Assembly: GCA_025330725.1 (NCBI GenBank)
Contig: JAIWND010000011.1
Location: 868,001 to 932,000 of the forward strand
DNA: 64,000 bases
From: Chlamydoabsidia padenii
Taxonomy: Eukaryota > Mucoromycota > Mucoromycetes > Mucorales > Cunninghamellaceae
Direction: 5' to 3'
Part shown: positions 10,814-22,859 of the stretch, piece by piece
Layout: every line of letters starts with the position of its first letter
How positions within the stretch are numbered: position 1 is the stretch's first letter
Notes under the pieces: model-generated
Told to the model about the DNA's origin: nothing
The model's database searches: none
Seen by the model: only the letters and a program-made list of their open reading frames with translations
Position numbers and translations under genes: made by a program

Positions 10814-11962
10814 TGCACTCCCCAACATGCACCACCACCCTTTCTCAAAACAAAAGTCATGTTAAAACGATCCTGAGGCTATACTGCTCCAAACAGAGGA
10901 CTTGGTACATTGTCCATTATGTAAAGTTTGTTGGAAATAGGCTAAGGAATACTCATGGTCACTTTTGTCATTAGTATCACTTGTCCCTTAAGGCAGTAGA
11001 GCTCTCTTAAGATTCAAGGCGAGAGTAAGCGGGTTTTGAAATATGTTTTGTCTTGTGTGTCAATTCTCATTCTGCAACTTTTTTTTACAAAAGTCAGGTT
11101 AAAACGATTTTGAGGCTATATTGCTCCATACAAGGTACTTGGTACATTGTCCATTATGTAAAGTTTGTTGGAAATAGGCTAAGGAATGCTCATGGTCACT
11201 TTTGTCATTAGCATCACTTGTCCATTAAGGCAATAGAGCTCTGCTAATAATTCCAAATTAAACCTGTAATTCAAAGCCTGTCGGGAGTTCAGTTTACGTG
11301 ATTTTTGGGGGAAGGGAAAGGTTCGTTTACCAATGTAACATTTCACCCCCGACCGACATTATCAAAACCAGGCATAAACTTATCAGACCATGGCAGATTT
11401 AGTCTTGGATGCTATGAATAATCAGGATAAATCCAAAGTCAGTAAACTAGTCATGCGAATAAACATGGCCCAACAGCTTCTCATTCCTTGAAAGATGTGA
11501 GATCACAGAATTGATGGTTTAAAAATGTTTGACAAGCAGAAATGCATTCCTAACACAGACAACCCCTTTTTTAAAAAACAACAACAGCTAATGATTCAAC
11601 AAAAGTGACATGCGCAAAGCTTGCCAAGTCTATATCTACAAGCAAAAGACAAAGCTATACTATTCAAATCCCGATTAACCTGTTTCTTTCCTTTGGTATT
11701 TCTGGGTTTACGATTCACTTTGGTACCGGGTCAACGAGAAAATAGCTGGTTCAAGCGATCAATTACTGATATAATGTCAATGACAATGACACATGTGATT
11801 TTATTAATAATTGATTCATGCAAGAGTAAAAGCGGAATTTGAACCGATGTTTTTCAAACGCCGGCGGTACTTTCCACCGGTTCAAATTACACCCAGTGCA
11901 ATGATTTGATTGGAAGACGGGGTGTGAATATTAGTGGGGGAAAATAAATCTTGGCGCTTTTT
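9111..11962 (+). pseudogene. repeat module C: decayed multi-exon gene copy and inverted partner of B
   Basis: It begins with the same promoter-like block as module A (TTTCAAATCCCGCC at 9166-9179, then a C/T-rich tract). ATGCATCTCTTG near 9283 is followed by a GTAAGTT donor, an intron of about 105 bases and an exon encoding LLPLDYHSTICTITPINTHS. Downstream exon remnants match A and B, including GNRRRMKYQLYSQGIQESHS and a terminal EQTKKMEKVISQEMDASRV. In-frame stops show decay. The right end, 10660 to 11960, contains a nested R1 repeat and abuts the promoter of the penta-EF-hand gene. The original product is not recognised. Confidence 0.6.
10660..11345. mobile_element. R1 foldback (MITE-like) repeat nested in module C
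   Basis: Terminal inverted segments are 'gacgagcctttcccttcccc' at about 10672 and 'gggggaagggaaaggttcg' at about 11307. Two R1 core units lie between, at about 10845-11020 and 11095-11265. A 60-A run occupies 10752-10811, against 30 bases at the same place in B. No ORF of significance is present. Confidence 0.6.
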
Positions 11963-12018
11963 TTTTTTGAAACACTCTCGCCTTTTTTTTCTTTTTATCA
12001 ATCCCAGTCTTTGTCGTA

Positions 12019-12881
12019 ATGTCTTACAAACCTAACCAATACCAAAACCCATCTGCACCCACTCAAGCACCCTACGGCTACTCACCTCAAGCAGGTAAGT
12101 TGATGTTGAAAGTAGTATAATGTGATATTAATCACCTACACTTTATTAGGGCAAGCCCTTCCTCCTCCACCTGGTGCGAATCCTCAATTATGGACTTGGT
12201 TCAAGGCAGTGGATACAGATGGGTCAGGGCAATTAACTGTCCATGAATTACAACGCGCTCTCATTAATGGTGATTGGAGTCCTTTTAATATTGAAACCGT
12301 GCGAACCATGGTGAATATGTTTGACGGAGGTAATATATATATATATGTACAAAAGCTTGAACCAACTAATACTTTTATTATTAGATAATAGTGGCACTAT
12401 CAACTTTGAAGAATTCAGTGGACTGTGGAACTATATTGAAGAATGGAAACGATGTTTCCAAACCTTTGATCGGGATGGCTCTGGTAGTGTGGATCGACAA
12501 GAAATGCATCAAGCTTTACAAGCTTTTGGATTCAACGTCTCTGATCGGTTTGTCAATAACCTAGTACAAAAATTTGACCGTTATGGTAAGGAAGAACAAG
12601 ACATACACACAAAAAAAGAGGTTGGCTGATACATGTCCTTTTTGTTAGGTACCAATGCAAAAACTCAAGGGAAGGGGAATGTTACTTTTGATAACTTTGT
12701 CCAGGCTTGTGTGATGGTCAAGACATTGACGGACTCTTTCCGTGGATTCGATACTGATCAAGATGGTTGGATTCAAATTAACTATGAACAGGTAAGACCG
12801 ATAGGTAATAGTATCATGTGAACTCACCCCCCCCTTTTTTTTTACTAGTTTTTAGACTTGGTGGTGCGTCAACATGCTTAG
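12019..12881 (+). CDS. PEF1: penta-EF-hand calcium-binding protein (peflin/ALG-2 type)
   Basis: Five exons (12019-12094, 12150-12329, 12385-12585, 12649-12791, 12849-12881) encode 210 residues. A short P/Q/Y-rich N-terminus precedes the EF hands. The first hand is DTDGSGQLTVHE, the third DRDGSGSVDRQE and another DTDQDGWIQINYEQ; the second (starting GNSGT/DNSGT across an intron) and the fifth are more degenerate. Two long alpha-helical linkers match the penta-EF-hand family, whose members bind Ca2+ and dimerise through the fifth hand (established). ALG-2-like adaptors act in membrane repair and ER-to-Golgi transport; which of the PEF1/PDCD6 group this is cannot be settled by eye. Its promoter directly adjoins repeat module C, and a T-rich stretch precedes the start. 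Confidence 0.9.
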
Positions 12882-13400
12882 GGTTCTTTGTAATAAATAT
12901 TTTTATCTTTTTTATATAATACTCTTTGTATGTATTCTTTAAAAAATGCAAGTGCTGGTTCATTTTATGGTATGACACACAGCCTGAAACTAAAACGGGA
13001 CAGGGCGAAACGTTTGGCTGGTAACATGTCCGTGTATTGTATACATAGCAGATCCTAGTCCGAAACATGTGTTGTACTAGCTTATATTAACATTATCATC
13101 AGTGTATGTATTGTCCCTTAGTATAGTATTGGTGTATTGTATCATGTAGTGGTTTATATCTCTTTACCCCTTTTTTAGTCTTTTTAATCGCCGATCCAAT
13201 ACCTCGTCTATAAGAACAGAGTGGACGGTTCCAATAAACTTGGCCTTCTTTTACTTTTTTAATCCTTCTGATACCAACAAGCTCTCCATTGTCTTCAGCC
13301 ATTATTGTTGTTTCAATACTCGATCTTCGGATTACTACAGAGATTGATTTCATCTCTCTCTTTTAATTTGTGGTCCCTCTCTTCTGGTTCACTGGTTGTA
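12882..13400. other. intergenic spacer
   Basis: This is AT-rich sequence after the penta-EF-hand stop. A reading frame on the minus strand (13353-13099) is basic and lacks introns or a recognisable family, so I do not call a gene. Nothing else stands out. Confidence 0.4.
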
Positions 13401-13499
13401 ACAAAATACCTTACGTCTCACTGGTGCGCTTGAAGGTAAATACTATGCGATAACAATTTTTTGAAAGGTGTTCTAATAAAAAGCTTTTTTCTTCTTTTT

Positions 13500-14720
13500 T
13501 TTAATGTAGCAACTTGTGGTGAATGCGGACCAACAGGACGTTGAATTGCTCGATTCCACAGGTAATAAAGTTACACTCAAAACAACCATTATCAGCTTCT
13601 CACTAACTAATCCACTCTATAGTAGTAAGCAGCGAACAACAATCTAAAGCACAAAAAGCAGCGACGAAAAAAATACAAGACGTAATGCTCTTTTGGTGGA
13701 ACAACGAAATGAAAATGTGGGACTTTACGAGGTGTGTGTAAAAGCAAATGTACACGACGAAGCAGGCCTCACTCCGGGTCCTCTTTTGAACGCCCTCTTG
13801 AATATGGTGACTCTCAGACGACGGTGACTTATGGTGCTCAAGGCAAAGATGTTGATGACGTTATTGGTGAACACTCCCTCCCATCGATTGACGACATTCT
13901 AACTGTTGACCCTCTTGACTCAAGTCCGATGATTATCTCATTGAACTTTATATACGGATGTATCCAGCTAATGGTTGACGTGACGAACAAGAAGATACCG
14001 AAGCATATCATGGAAGACGTTTTTGATGAACATGGCCAACCACTTCCTTCGACAAGATCTTTATATGGAAAAATTGTCTCACAAGCTAACCCATGCATCC
14101 TCCCTGGCGGTAACAATGAAAAACATGGTGGCGGATTACTTTGAACATTGTTTCCGTCATCAAGTAAAAAGGTAAAAATAATAATATACTAGTGATCGGG
14201 ATTGTTGTACTCATTATGACATATAAATTTTGCAGGAAATCACGAAGAAACTTGCTTGTATGACCAGTAAGCTGGTGCAACTACCCCGTACTGGCCGACA
14301 AGTATAGAAAAGGCTGATGTACTGGCAAGGTATCTCGATGACATAGTCCACACTAAATATCTAGGACCAACACCAATCACACCAACCTCCTTGACCAACA
14401 AAGTCTCAGCAGTATGACAGGGATAATCAACAATCATCGAAAGTCGGGAGTTGAATTCAGGCTCTGTATGAATAACGCCAATGGATCATGTATCTCCAGG
14501 ATGGCCTTATGAACAACTACAAGGAACAACGTCAACAAGGACTGTCTACATTGGCAAAAACCAAGCTGCCAAGTTTGGCCCTTTTACCGCCGACTTTATG
14601 AAAGCAGCAAGAGCCAAAATCGAAAAAACAAAAAGTAAGTCAAAAACAATACTAGTGTACAATACTAATGCGTCTCTTGTCATTTAGATGCTGGTAGTAA
14701 TGCTCATGTGCTCGAGCAAT
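13500..14720 (+). pseudogene. decayed coding sequence, unidentified
   Basis: Coding-like text shifts between frames: LLVEQRNENVGLYEVCVKAN near 13690-13750, then GKDVDDVIGEHSLPSIDDIL near 13845, MEDVFDEHGQPLPSTRSLYG near 14010, MKNMVADYFEHCFRHQVK near 14118, and RYLDDIVHTKYLGPTPI near 14330. Stops and frameshifts separate these pieces, and one intron-like GTAAAAA..TTGCAG gap lies at about 14172-14234. It may be the upstream part of the non-LTR element whose 3' remnant follows, but no diagnostic reverse transcriptase motif survives. Confidence 0.45.
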
Positions 14721-14979
14721 TTTAAGAAAAGATTCTTACAACGAAGAATCTTCTCCTATTGGTGGCTTCGCCTGCTTCTTTGGATGGTGGTTACTCGCCT
14801 GATTCTTCGGCTGGGGATGACTTGCCTTTGGATGGAAATCACACTTTTGACTTGAAGCCATCGATTCTGGAATCAAAGATATATAGTGTGTAACTGTTGG
14901 ACAGTCTCAACCACGGCGGTGGAATAACAAGACGGTTATCAACATTACCAACATGTCAAAAGCATGATGATGGTATCTC

Positions 14980-15400
14980 ACGGAAATGCTAAAGAACGAC
15001 TCCTTGGAAATCCTTCACATCTAAATGTCACCTCTTGATGTCCCTTGAACAATCGACATTTCCTCTCTCACCTTGTGGATGGAATTCTTTTGGGGCTCTT
15101 CCTCAGGGCCGAAATCTTTGGTACCGTCTGCTGCTTGGTAAACTATGCTCTAACGACACCTTATCGAGGCAGGGCGACCAACACACTCCTTCTTGTCACT
15201 TTTGTCTTTCACCAACAGAATTTTTTATTATCTCTTTGTCCCCGGGAATGGGGAGTTTGGACTATTGCTTTCCAATCTATCATGCCAACGATCACCATTA
15301 CTAATCAATCACCTGGATGCACCTCTCAGGACATCAATATCTGGCGATACCATTGAAGACACAAGATTCATGGCTTTCTCTTTACCGTGGATATAGTACT
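14980..15400 (+). pseudogene. non-LTR retrotransposon (LINE) 3' remnant with zf-RVT-like segment
   Basis: In one frame the text reads GRNLWYRLLLGKLCSNDTLS and then CHFCLSPTE; the next frame continues with LFVPGNGE and VWTIAFQS. The series 'LWxRLL...CxxC....E...LFxxCP...VW' is the signature of the zinc-binding domain found at the C-terminus of many LINE reverse transcriptases (zf-RVT family). The frame changes at least twice, so the element is dead. The catalytic reverse transcriptase core is not visible. Confidence 0.55.
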
Positions 15401-15596
15401 CAATAGCATTATTAGTCTATTCACTCAATTACGTCCCCCTCCCCTTATTTTAGTACTCTTAAACACCTCTTATTCACGTTTTTGTAACTACTAAACTCCA
15501 CAATAAATGTTATTCCCCCACCACAGTATAATTGTTTAATTAATTAATTGACATGACTTTATTAAATAAATAAAAATCCCCATATATACTACTCTA

Positions 15597-16473
15597 TTAA
15601 AAGTTATCAAAATTACCATATCCTTTTGTACTTTGTTTAACCCGTTTTACACTACTATTACTATTACTGATATCATTGTCGTCCACCAAGCTAGATTCAT
15701 CCCGTTTCCTTGTTGTATCCAGGTACTTGCCCACTCCAGCACTAGTGCTTGATTTCTTGCCTTGTTGTTTAGTGACATTAGGACCAAACCACCCCATACT
15801 ATTACTTTTAGCTTCTTTGCGTTCCTTTTCGGCCAATAGAGTCGCTGCATTGGCTTCTTTTTCCAATTTGCTTTGCAGTCGATCCTTGTACACTTGATAA
15901 GGATCGACCAAGACATCCACTTGTTTCATTCGTATTTCCCGTTCCGGTCGATCGTTATCGGTGACAGGAATCGATTCCATCTTGTCCAATACATCCATTC
16001 CGCCTACCACTCTGCCAAAGATCGTATGTTGTTTATCCAAATGTGTACATGGACGATAGGTGAAAAAGCTATATACATAATGGGGTCAGTTTGTATTTTT
16101 ATATAAATAGATAGATATACTTACAATTGTGATCCATTGGTGTCTTTTCCATGATTGGCCATACTGAGAATCCCTCGATCGTTGTGTGATAAAGTGTGTT
16201 TGATTTCATCAGGGAATTCTTGTTTAAAGTATGATTCGCCGCCTTTGCCCGTTCCCGTAGGATCACCGCCTTGAATCTATTAAGAATGAAGAATCCTGTC
16301 AGACAGATATATCCCCCCCCCTCTCTCTCTCTCTCCTTTATATATATACCTACCATAAAATTCTTGATACTTCGATGAAAAATGACATTTTCATAGTATC
16401 CTGTTTTAGCCAGCATGATAAAGTTATAACAAGTCCGTGGTGCCTAAGTATTAAAAAACAAGTAAAGCGTTAG

Positions 16474-16510
<37 letters not shown>

Positions 16511-17498
16511 TTACCTTATCACAGTATAATTCCAAGTTGAGATTCCCCAGATTAGTAACAATACGAACATAAGCCTTGGACTTGATTTTCTTGTACATGT
16601 ATTCATCTTCATCGATCAATGCCTTTTCATTCACGGTGACAGCATCCATCGCAGTAGAAGTAAAAGATTGAGCCACCGCCCCAGTCGAGAAGTGAGCCGC
16701 ATTGTAAGGTGTCGATTTCTTGATAGGTTGATGATAAGATACATTGGGTGCTTCCTTGATCACTTCCTTCTTCTTCTTTTCGAGTTCAGCATAAATCCGT
16801 CCTGCCGTACCACCCATATTTTGGACATTGATATTGTTTATGGGTTGTCGTTTCGCCGCCTCTTCCGCCTGGTTCACCACCTTGAGATCATTTTTCAAGT
16901 AGTGGAAATTGGACATGTCACGATTTTCCAAATTATGAGGATCCTATTGTAATATAAAGTCAGTCAGTCAGTCCTTTGTGTACATATATATATATACCTA
17001 TACTTTCTTTACCTGGATCATGATAATATCCTTGCGAGTGAATGGTTCATCAGTCATGAGATCCTTCCAATATTTGGCCTTGATATTAAGTCGTTCAATA
17101 GTATCAAATGCATAAACGTTTCCTGTGGTCTTGATAGCAGCAATCGCAGTATGGTCCGAGAAGGTTTTAAATGTGACGGGACAATAGTATTCATCCTTGT
17201 CATTCTTGTGAAAGTGTAAAGTGATCAAGTCTTTAGTGTGTAAGGGTTGACCGGTGACTGGATTAGTGCCGTATTTCTTGATATAAGGGATGATATGGAC
17301 GAGATCGAATACAACGCCTTCAGGAGTGCACACAGGATGATCAAAAGGTTGGAGTGATAATGAGCAACAATAAAAGGGAAGTCGTCGGAACCCACCATTG
17401 GTTTTACGTCCTGTCGCACCAGAGGATGCTGAATGTTGTCCTACTTCACCACTCCATTCCGAATGTGTAATATATAACTTGTCGGTCCATTTACCCAT
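15597..17498 (-). CDS. PPIL2: U-box-like/cyclophilin peptidyl-prolyl isomerase, PPIL2 type
   Basis: Five exons (17498-17013, 16943-16515, 16443-16354, 16276-16125, 16068-15597) join in phase to 542 residues. The N-terminus [18 protein letters not shown] is characteristic of PPIL2/Cyp60. A modified U-box follows ([16 protein letters not shown]...[11 protein letters not shown]; residues about 50-100). The cyclophilin domain spans about 290-450, with [26 protein letters not shown] and [15 protein letters not shown]. The lysine-rich C-terminal tail is low complexity. PPIL2 proteins are nuclear, spliceosome-associated and have ubiquitin-ligase-type U-boxes (established); the isomerase active site was not checked residue by residue. 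The start is separated by about 75 bases from a promoter-like element shared with the divergent gene on the right. Confidence 0.95.
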
Positions 17499-17568
17499 GA
17501 TGTTGTATAAAGACAAGTGGAGGAGAAATGTTTTGGGTGCGAAAGAAAAAAAGAGAAAAGACAGATAG

Positions 17569-17582
17569 TCGGAAATTGAAAT
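17569..17582 (-). promoter_or_regulatory. TTTCAATTTCCGA element in a divergent promoter
   Basis: On the minus strand the sequence reads TTTCAATTTCCGAC. It lies about 75 bases upstream of the PPIL2-type start (17498) and about 95 bases upstream of the phospholipase start (17675). It is the only copy between these two divergent genes. Function is inferred from recurrence only. Confidence 0.45.
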
Positions 17583-17674
17583 GCGGCGTGTGTGTTACTT
17601 TTTGATAGCTCCAACATTTTTTCCTTTTTGCCTCCTTCCCCATTTTCATCTTCTTTTTTGATTTTTTATCTTGT

Positions 17675-20600
17675 ATGGAAAAAGAAGACTTTCTTAACGT
17701 GTATCAAAAACGACGCTCTGTAAGGCCGACTAGTATACTTCCTGATCCTGATGTTCCTCCTCTTACTGCTCACTGGTAAAAACTCAAAAAAAAAAAAAAA
17801 TATCACTAAAGAACAACTAACAAACAACACTTTTATTCATTTCTTCTTCTTGTAAAGGTTTCATGCCCTTGATCAACCTGTAGTGGATCCCTTGGCTATT
17901 CGACGAGCCAAAAGTACCAACAATTTGAAGAAAACACCACCCAAAAGTCCTTCATCACCAAAACTCAAACCACCTTCGAAATGGATCGCCTTCTCCAAAC
18001 GAGACTCAGCTGCCCTTGAAAAAGCATATCAGGTAAGGTAAGGGCAACACCAGAAAAAGAAACACTCATACACTATACTATATTAACTCTTGTGGAATAG
18101 GATAACGACGTACGGGCAAAAGTGTTGGTAAATGAAGACCAATTATTTGAAGTGGATGTGTATGAACGACGTATCAGTCCTGTCTATTGGGAAGGAGCAA
18201 CCTATGAAGTCCGGCGGGCAACTTGGTTTATGCAAGGCGATGGATCCAAATGGGTACCTTGTGAAGAAAACTTGTCTGAACAAATTGAAATTGGATACTA
18301 GTAAGTCAAAAGGAAAATACATTGATCACCCATGGTAACTAAACTAAAACTCCTCTCCCCTAGTAAACACAAACCTTACAACAATGACACGCTGGATGAT
18401 TCGACAACAATGGATTCTGCAGCATCTAAACGGTATTCCTTTCCTCAAGCAAAGACGGACGAACCTTCATCATCTACAGCTACAGTGGAAGAAAAGAAAT
18501 TGGAAATGACATTGGCGAAACAACCGGTGGAGAAACAATGGAATTTGTTGGGTCGTTATTTGGGTCAATATATCGTATATACAGGTGCTGATACCGCTTG
18601 GTTATTATCGTAAGTAGATTAAAAAGTAAATAAAAGGGTGGAAATTGATTCACTTGCATTATTCTCTTTAGGAACAGCGCCAGTAGCAAAATTGCAAAAA
18701 GTATCATCACTAGACTAACTAATAAACAAAATATGGGTGGTACTCGATTGATTCGTGGATATTCTGAAGTGGAGAAACAACGACAGTCAAGTAAAACAAC
18801 AAAAGCAACTACTATATCGTCATCACCAAAACCACCATTAGTTACTACTACTTTGGATGATAAAGGAGGATTAGTAGCTTCTTCAATGGAAGGTGAATCA
18901 GATCGCTCAACTATACCAACACAAGAAACAACCGATGAATATCATGCAGAACTAGATGAAGATGATGAAATTCGAAAAATTGATCATCTTGTCTTTGCCG
19001 TCCATGGGTAATGTATTATTCACTTCTTTAATGTTTTACTACTAACACTTGTTAATTGTTTTAAGAATTGGACAAAAGATGACGGAAAAGACGGGTCAAA
19101 ACTTTGTTGATGGTAAGATTTACTATGATAATAAAAGTACTTGATTTAAAATCCCTTTTAACTATTTATATTAGACATCATCTCCTTCCGCAAGACAATT
19201 AAAACAGCCTACTCGACAGGCATAGCCGCTACTACAACACCACATCGATCCAATGGTATTCTTGTCCTTCCTATCTTGTGGCGTCAAGACATCAAATTTG
19301 GTATTGCTTCTGATGATGATGAAAGTATTGAAGCTGATCTTGGTATGCTTGGTATTGACGATGGATGTCCAACCCTGGATGAATTGACTTTGGATGGTAT
19401 TCCCAATATTCGTACTGTTGTATCTGATGTATTGATGGATAGTAAGTACAATAAAAAGGACAAGCATAACATATTAATAATACTCTTCTACTAGTTCCTT
19501 TATATATGACACCAAAGTATCGTGATCAAATGATTGGTATTATTTCCAAGGAAATGAATCGTGTCTATGGTCTTTATACTCAACGCAATCCTAGCTTTGT
19601 GGGAAAGGTCACTATTGTTGGTCATTCTCTTGGGGTAAGTAAAAATAAAACCAATAACCATTTGAGAGAAACTCACCTTTTTCTTTTTATAGTCTATGCT
19701 TGCGTTTGATATGTTGACATCCCAACCATTTGATGGCCAAGACATACCACACTCCTCACTCAGTCACCCATCATCTTCTGAAAAACGACCTCCACCTTTA
19801 AACTTCTCTGTGCAAAACTTTTTCGCTGTTGGCTCACCACTGGGGATCATCTTGTTATTAAAGGGGTTCAAGATCGGATCAAGAAAATCACTCACCTCTT
19901 CCTCCAACCGGTCCTTTGCTGATGTCTCTTCCACCTCTGCATCTCCCATTCCTGTTTGTTACCCAGCTATTGAAAACTTGTACAACATCTTCCACAAGGT
20001 AAGTAACACTCTATCTTTATAATAAATTCTCTGACTTGTCTAATATTATAAATAGGCAGACCCTGTGGCGTATCGACTTGAACCTTTGATTAGTCGTCAT
20101 TACAGCTCCAAAATGAAACCCGAACCGATTCCATATGCCAAAGGTGGACTCAAAGGTGTATTTGATGCAGGGTATAATGTAGGATCAGGTATTGCTAATC
20201 GTGCGGGGGCTATGTATGAATCCATCAAGGTCGGGTTCACCACCAATCTCTTGATGCGTGGTTTGGGACTGTCTCGGCAACAAATGTATGCATCATCCAC
20301 TACTACTACTGATGAAGAAGAACAAGAAAATGATGATGATGATGATGATGATGATGATAACGATGATAGTGACGTGGAACCAATAGCCACTGATCCTCCA
20401 CAAGGTGCACAATCCGAATCAACCTCACCTTCCACCTCTTCTTCTAGAAAACAACAACAACAACAACAACAACCATACCAATTCGATAATACCAACAATA
20501 ATGGATCTTTTAGTAATAGGATACGATCTAATAGTGATCCTGCTTATATGTTCGCCATGAATCGACCATCCTCTGGGCTCAAGGCTACACATACTCGTCA

Positions 20601-20862
20601 ATCTCCTCCTGCTCCTTTACCGCAACAACCTCATTCTCATGGGGCTCGTAAATTAAAACAACTAAACTTGAATGGCCGGGTGGATTATGCTTTACAAGAA
20701 GGTTTATTAGAAAACCCTTATTTAAATGCATTCAATGCTCATATGCAATACTGGCATGTAAGTAAAATCATCTAATGAGACATAATATACTAACTCTCTT
20801 TATTCTATTATGATTAGGATATTGATGTGGCAGCTTTTATTGTTAGAGAAACCTATAGATAG
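17675..20862 (+). CDS. DDHD-domain phospholipase A1 (intracellular lipase)
   Basis: About ten exons encode roughly 890 residues. The first exon is 17675-17775 and the second starts at 17858. The N-terminal region has a WWE-like segment (VYWEGATYEVRRATWFMQGD...KWVPCEENLSEQIEIGY). A central block contains DHLVFAVHGIGQ and the lipase nucleophile elbow VGHSLGS (about 19616-19700, split by an intron). The C-terminal DDHD-type region includes AVGSPLGIILLLKG, VAYRLEPLI and ends DVAAFIVRETYR. An acidic run (EEQENDDDDDDDDD) and a glutamine run lie between. The family (DDHD1, DDHD2, SEC23IP, yeast Ddl1) hydrolyses phosphatidic acid and other phospholipids at organelle membranes (established). No signal peptide is seen. 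Confidence 0.93.
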
Positions 20863-20999
20863 CTATTTTTAACTTGGTCAAAATAAAATCAAACATTATC
20901 GTTATGCAATGGGCGGGGTCACGATGGTTTACTTGAAACACCGACATGGGGCAACTTTATAATTTTATTCTTTTCGTCTATGTCTTCTTCTTCACAAAC

Positions 21000-22549
21000 A
21001 TGATTATTGATATAGATACTGACAAGGATGAAAGGTGAACCAGTGTATCCATTTAATAAAAATAGTCAATCGGATTATTAACGGTCTTTCTTTTGTATAT
21101 AGTCAAGTACCAACTTGGGCCAAAAAACCACTCTTGGGATTCTCAACTTGGTCAACACAATTACTAGATGATGTCACAGGTTATGGTGGGAAAAATGTCT
21201 CGCCTTGGTAAGTTCATCCTACTCTTTACTCGTTTCCACTCATACTCTTCTTTAGGTTTAATCATGACAGCATTGTCGCCATTTCCAACACGATGCGACA
21301 AAAATTACCACGATACGAATACATCAATCTCGATTCAGGCTGGAGCAACGATATTGATGAATACGGACGGTGGATCTATCGGGACGATTTATTTCCTCTG
21401 GGTCTGGCCGCCCTCTCTAAAGTCCTCTCCTCCAATCAGCACAAACTCGGCATCTACTTGGTCCCAGGGATCCCCGTTCAAGCGGGCGATCACCATCTCC
21501 CCATTGAAGGCACCAGCCATCACCTTGGCGAATACACCCAGCAACGTCGACCTGGCAATGTCTTTCGAGGACTCACCTATATGCCTGATCGACACGACGC
21601 GATCCTCCAACAGTACTTTGACAGTATGGCCCACCTCTTTGCCTCGTGGGGCATCCGGTACGTCAAAATCGATGGATGTGGACCGGGCAGCGGCGACCAG
21701 ATCTCGCCCCACTTGGCCCCTGATTGCCGCCCTACTTTACGGATGATGTCGCGGGCGTTCCGGCGATATGCTATTTGGACGGAATTATCGTGGTACATGG
21801 ATGCCGCGTATGCTGACGAATGGGCGATCATGGCGAACGGGGCACGGATCTACATTGACATTGAATCGTACTCGTCTCGCACCATGACATCCACCACACG
21901 TGTCCTCGATCGATTCCATCATGTCCCTCGGTGGGTGGACAAGCGCCAGGTGATTGGTGCACATGCGGGGTTTTATGTGGACCTGGACGCTGTGTTGGTA
22001 GGCATGACCACCCCGTGGAATGCACGGTGTATTGATGGATTGGATAACGATGGGGTGAGACGGTCGTATATCTCGTTTTGGGCCATGGTCAGCTCTGTGT
22101 TTTGTATCGGTGCCGATCCTCGCTTGTTGCCGCCCAAATACATTGATATGCTGCATCACGATATTGTCTTGGATATTCAACAATCAGGGGTACTGGCTGT
22201 CCCGTTGCCGTTTACCGATTATTGGCATTATCGCCAAGTGTGGTGGAAAACGCTGGTGGGGTATGGACAAGAGGGCGAGGATGTGGTATGTGTAGGTTTG
22301 TTTAATACCTATTATTATCCCATGCTCTCTTCTCTGGACAACAAGAATAATCAACAAACAGATGTCGGGTTTATTCAACAATGGCTGGATCTTGAAGTGG
22401 GATTCAAGTTGGCGGATCTTGGTCTCACTCGTACTGCACGGATCAAGGATGTGTGGACTGGTCGTGATCTGGGGGTGTTTACGGATACGTACACAACACG
22501 CTTGGATCCTGGTGAATGTCAACTAGTTTTAGTATCCCCTCACTTGTAA
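21000..22549 (+). CDS. GH27-like alpha-galactosidase family protein, no signal peptide
   Basis: Three exons (21000-21034, 21103-21207, 21256-22549) join in phase to 477 residues. The protein begins MIIDIDTDKDE and has no signal peptide. GH27 landmarks are LLGFSTWST near the start, INLDSGWS, the nucleophile segment YVKIDGCG, and VDLDAVLVGM, which corresponds to the family acid/base region (NDPDML-like). A C-terminal beta domain ends with TTRLDPGECQLVLV. GH27 enzymes usually hydrolyse alpha-galactosides or alpha-N-acetylgalactosaminides and are often secreted (established). Substrate here is unknown. The last exon is long, intron-free and clearly richer in G+C than neighbouring genes from about 21400 to 22200. 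Confidence 0.85.
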
Positions 22550-22859
22550 TATATAGATACCTTTTATATTGTAATAAAAATCTGATAATGGTTTATTTGA
22601 TGACTTTTTTTTTTTTTTTTTTGCACTATCGGGATTTCAAATGGCGGCATGAAATCCTCTTCCCTGTTTGTTCCCGGTACATAACAAACCATATGACATC
22701 AGTTTGCAGGCTTACTATTTCCAACCACATGGATAAACTCAGTATCATCAAAAAAGATGAGGGGTAAAAAAAAAAAACTTTTTTTTTTATTATAACTGTT
22801 AAAATAATCATTATTTGCTGCTGCTACTACTACTATTACTATTACTATTTCATTATAAA
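22550..22859. other. convergent intergenic spacer
   Basis: This is the space between two convergent genes. It has a T run at 22604-22622, the element CGGGATTTCAAA at 22630, and short A/T runs near 22770. No gene is seen. Confidence 0.5.

Noticed and set aside
13099..13353. 84-codon basic reading frame on the minus strand after the penta-EF-hand gene
   Set aside because: No family resemblance, splice support or promoter context; composition is explained by AT-rich spacer.
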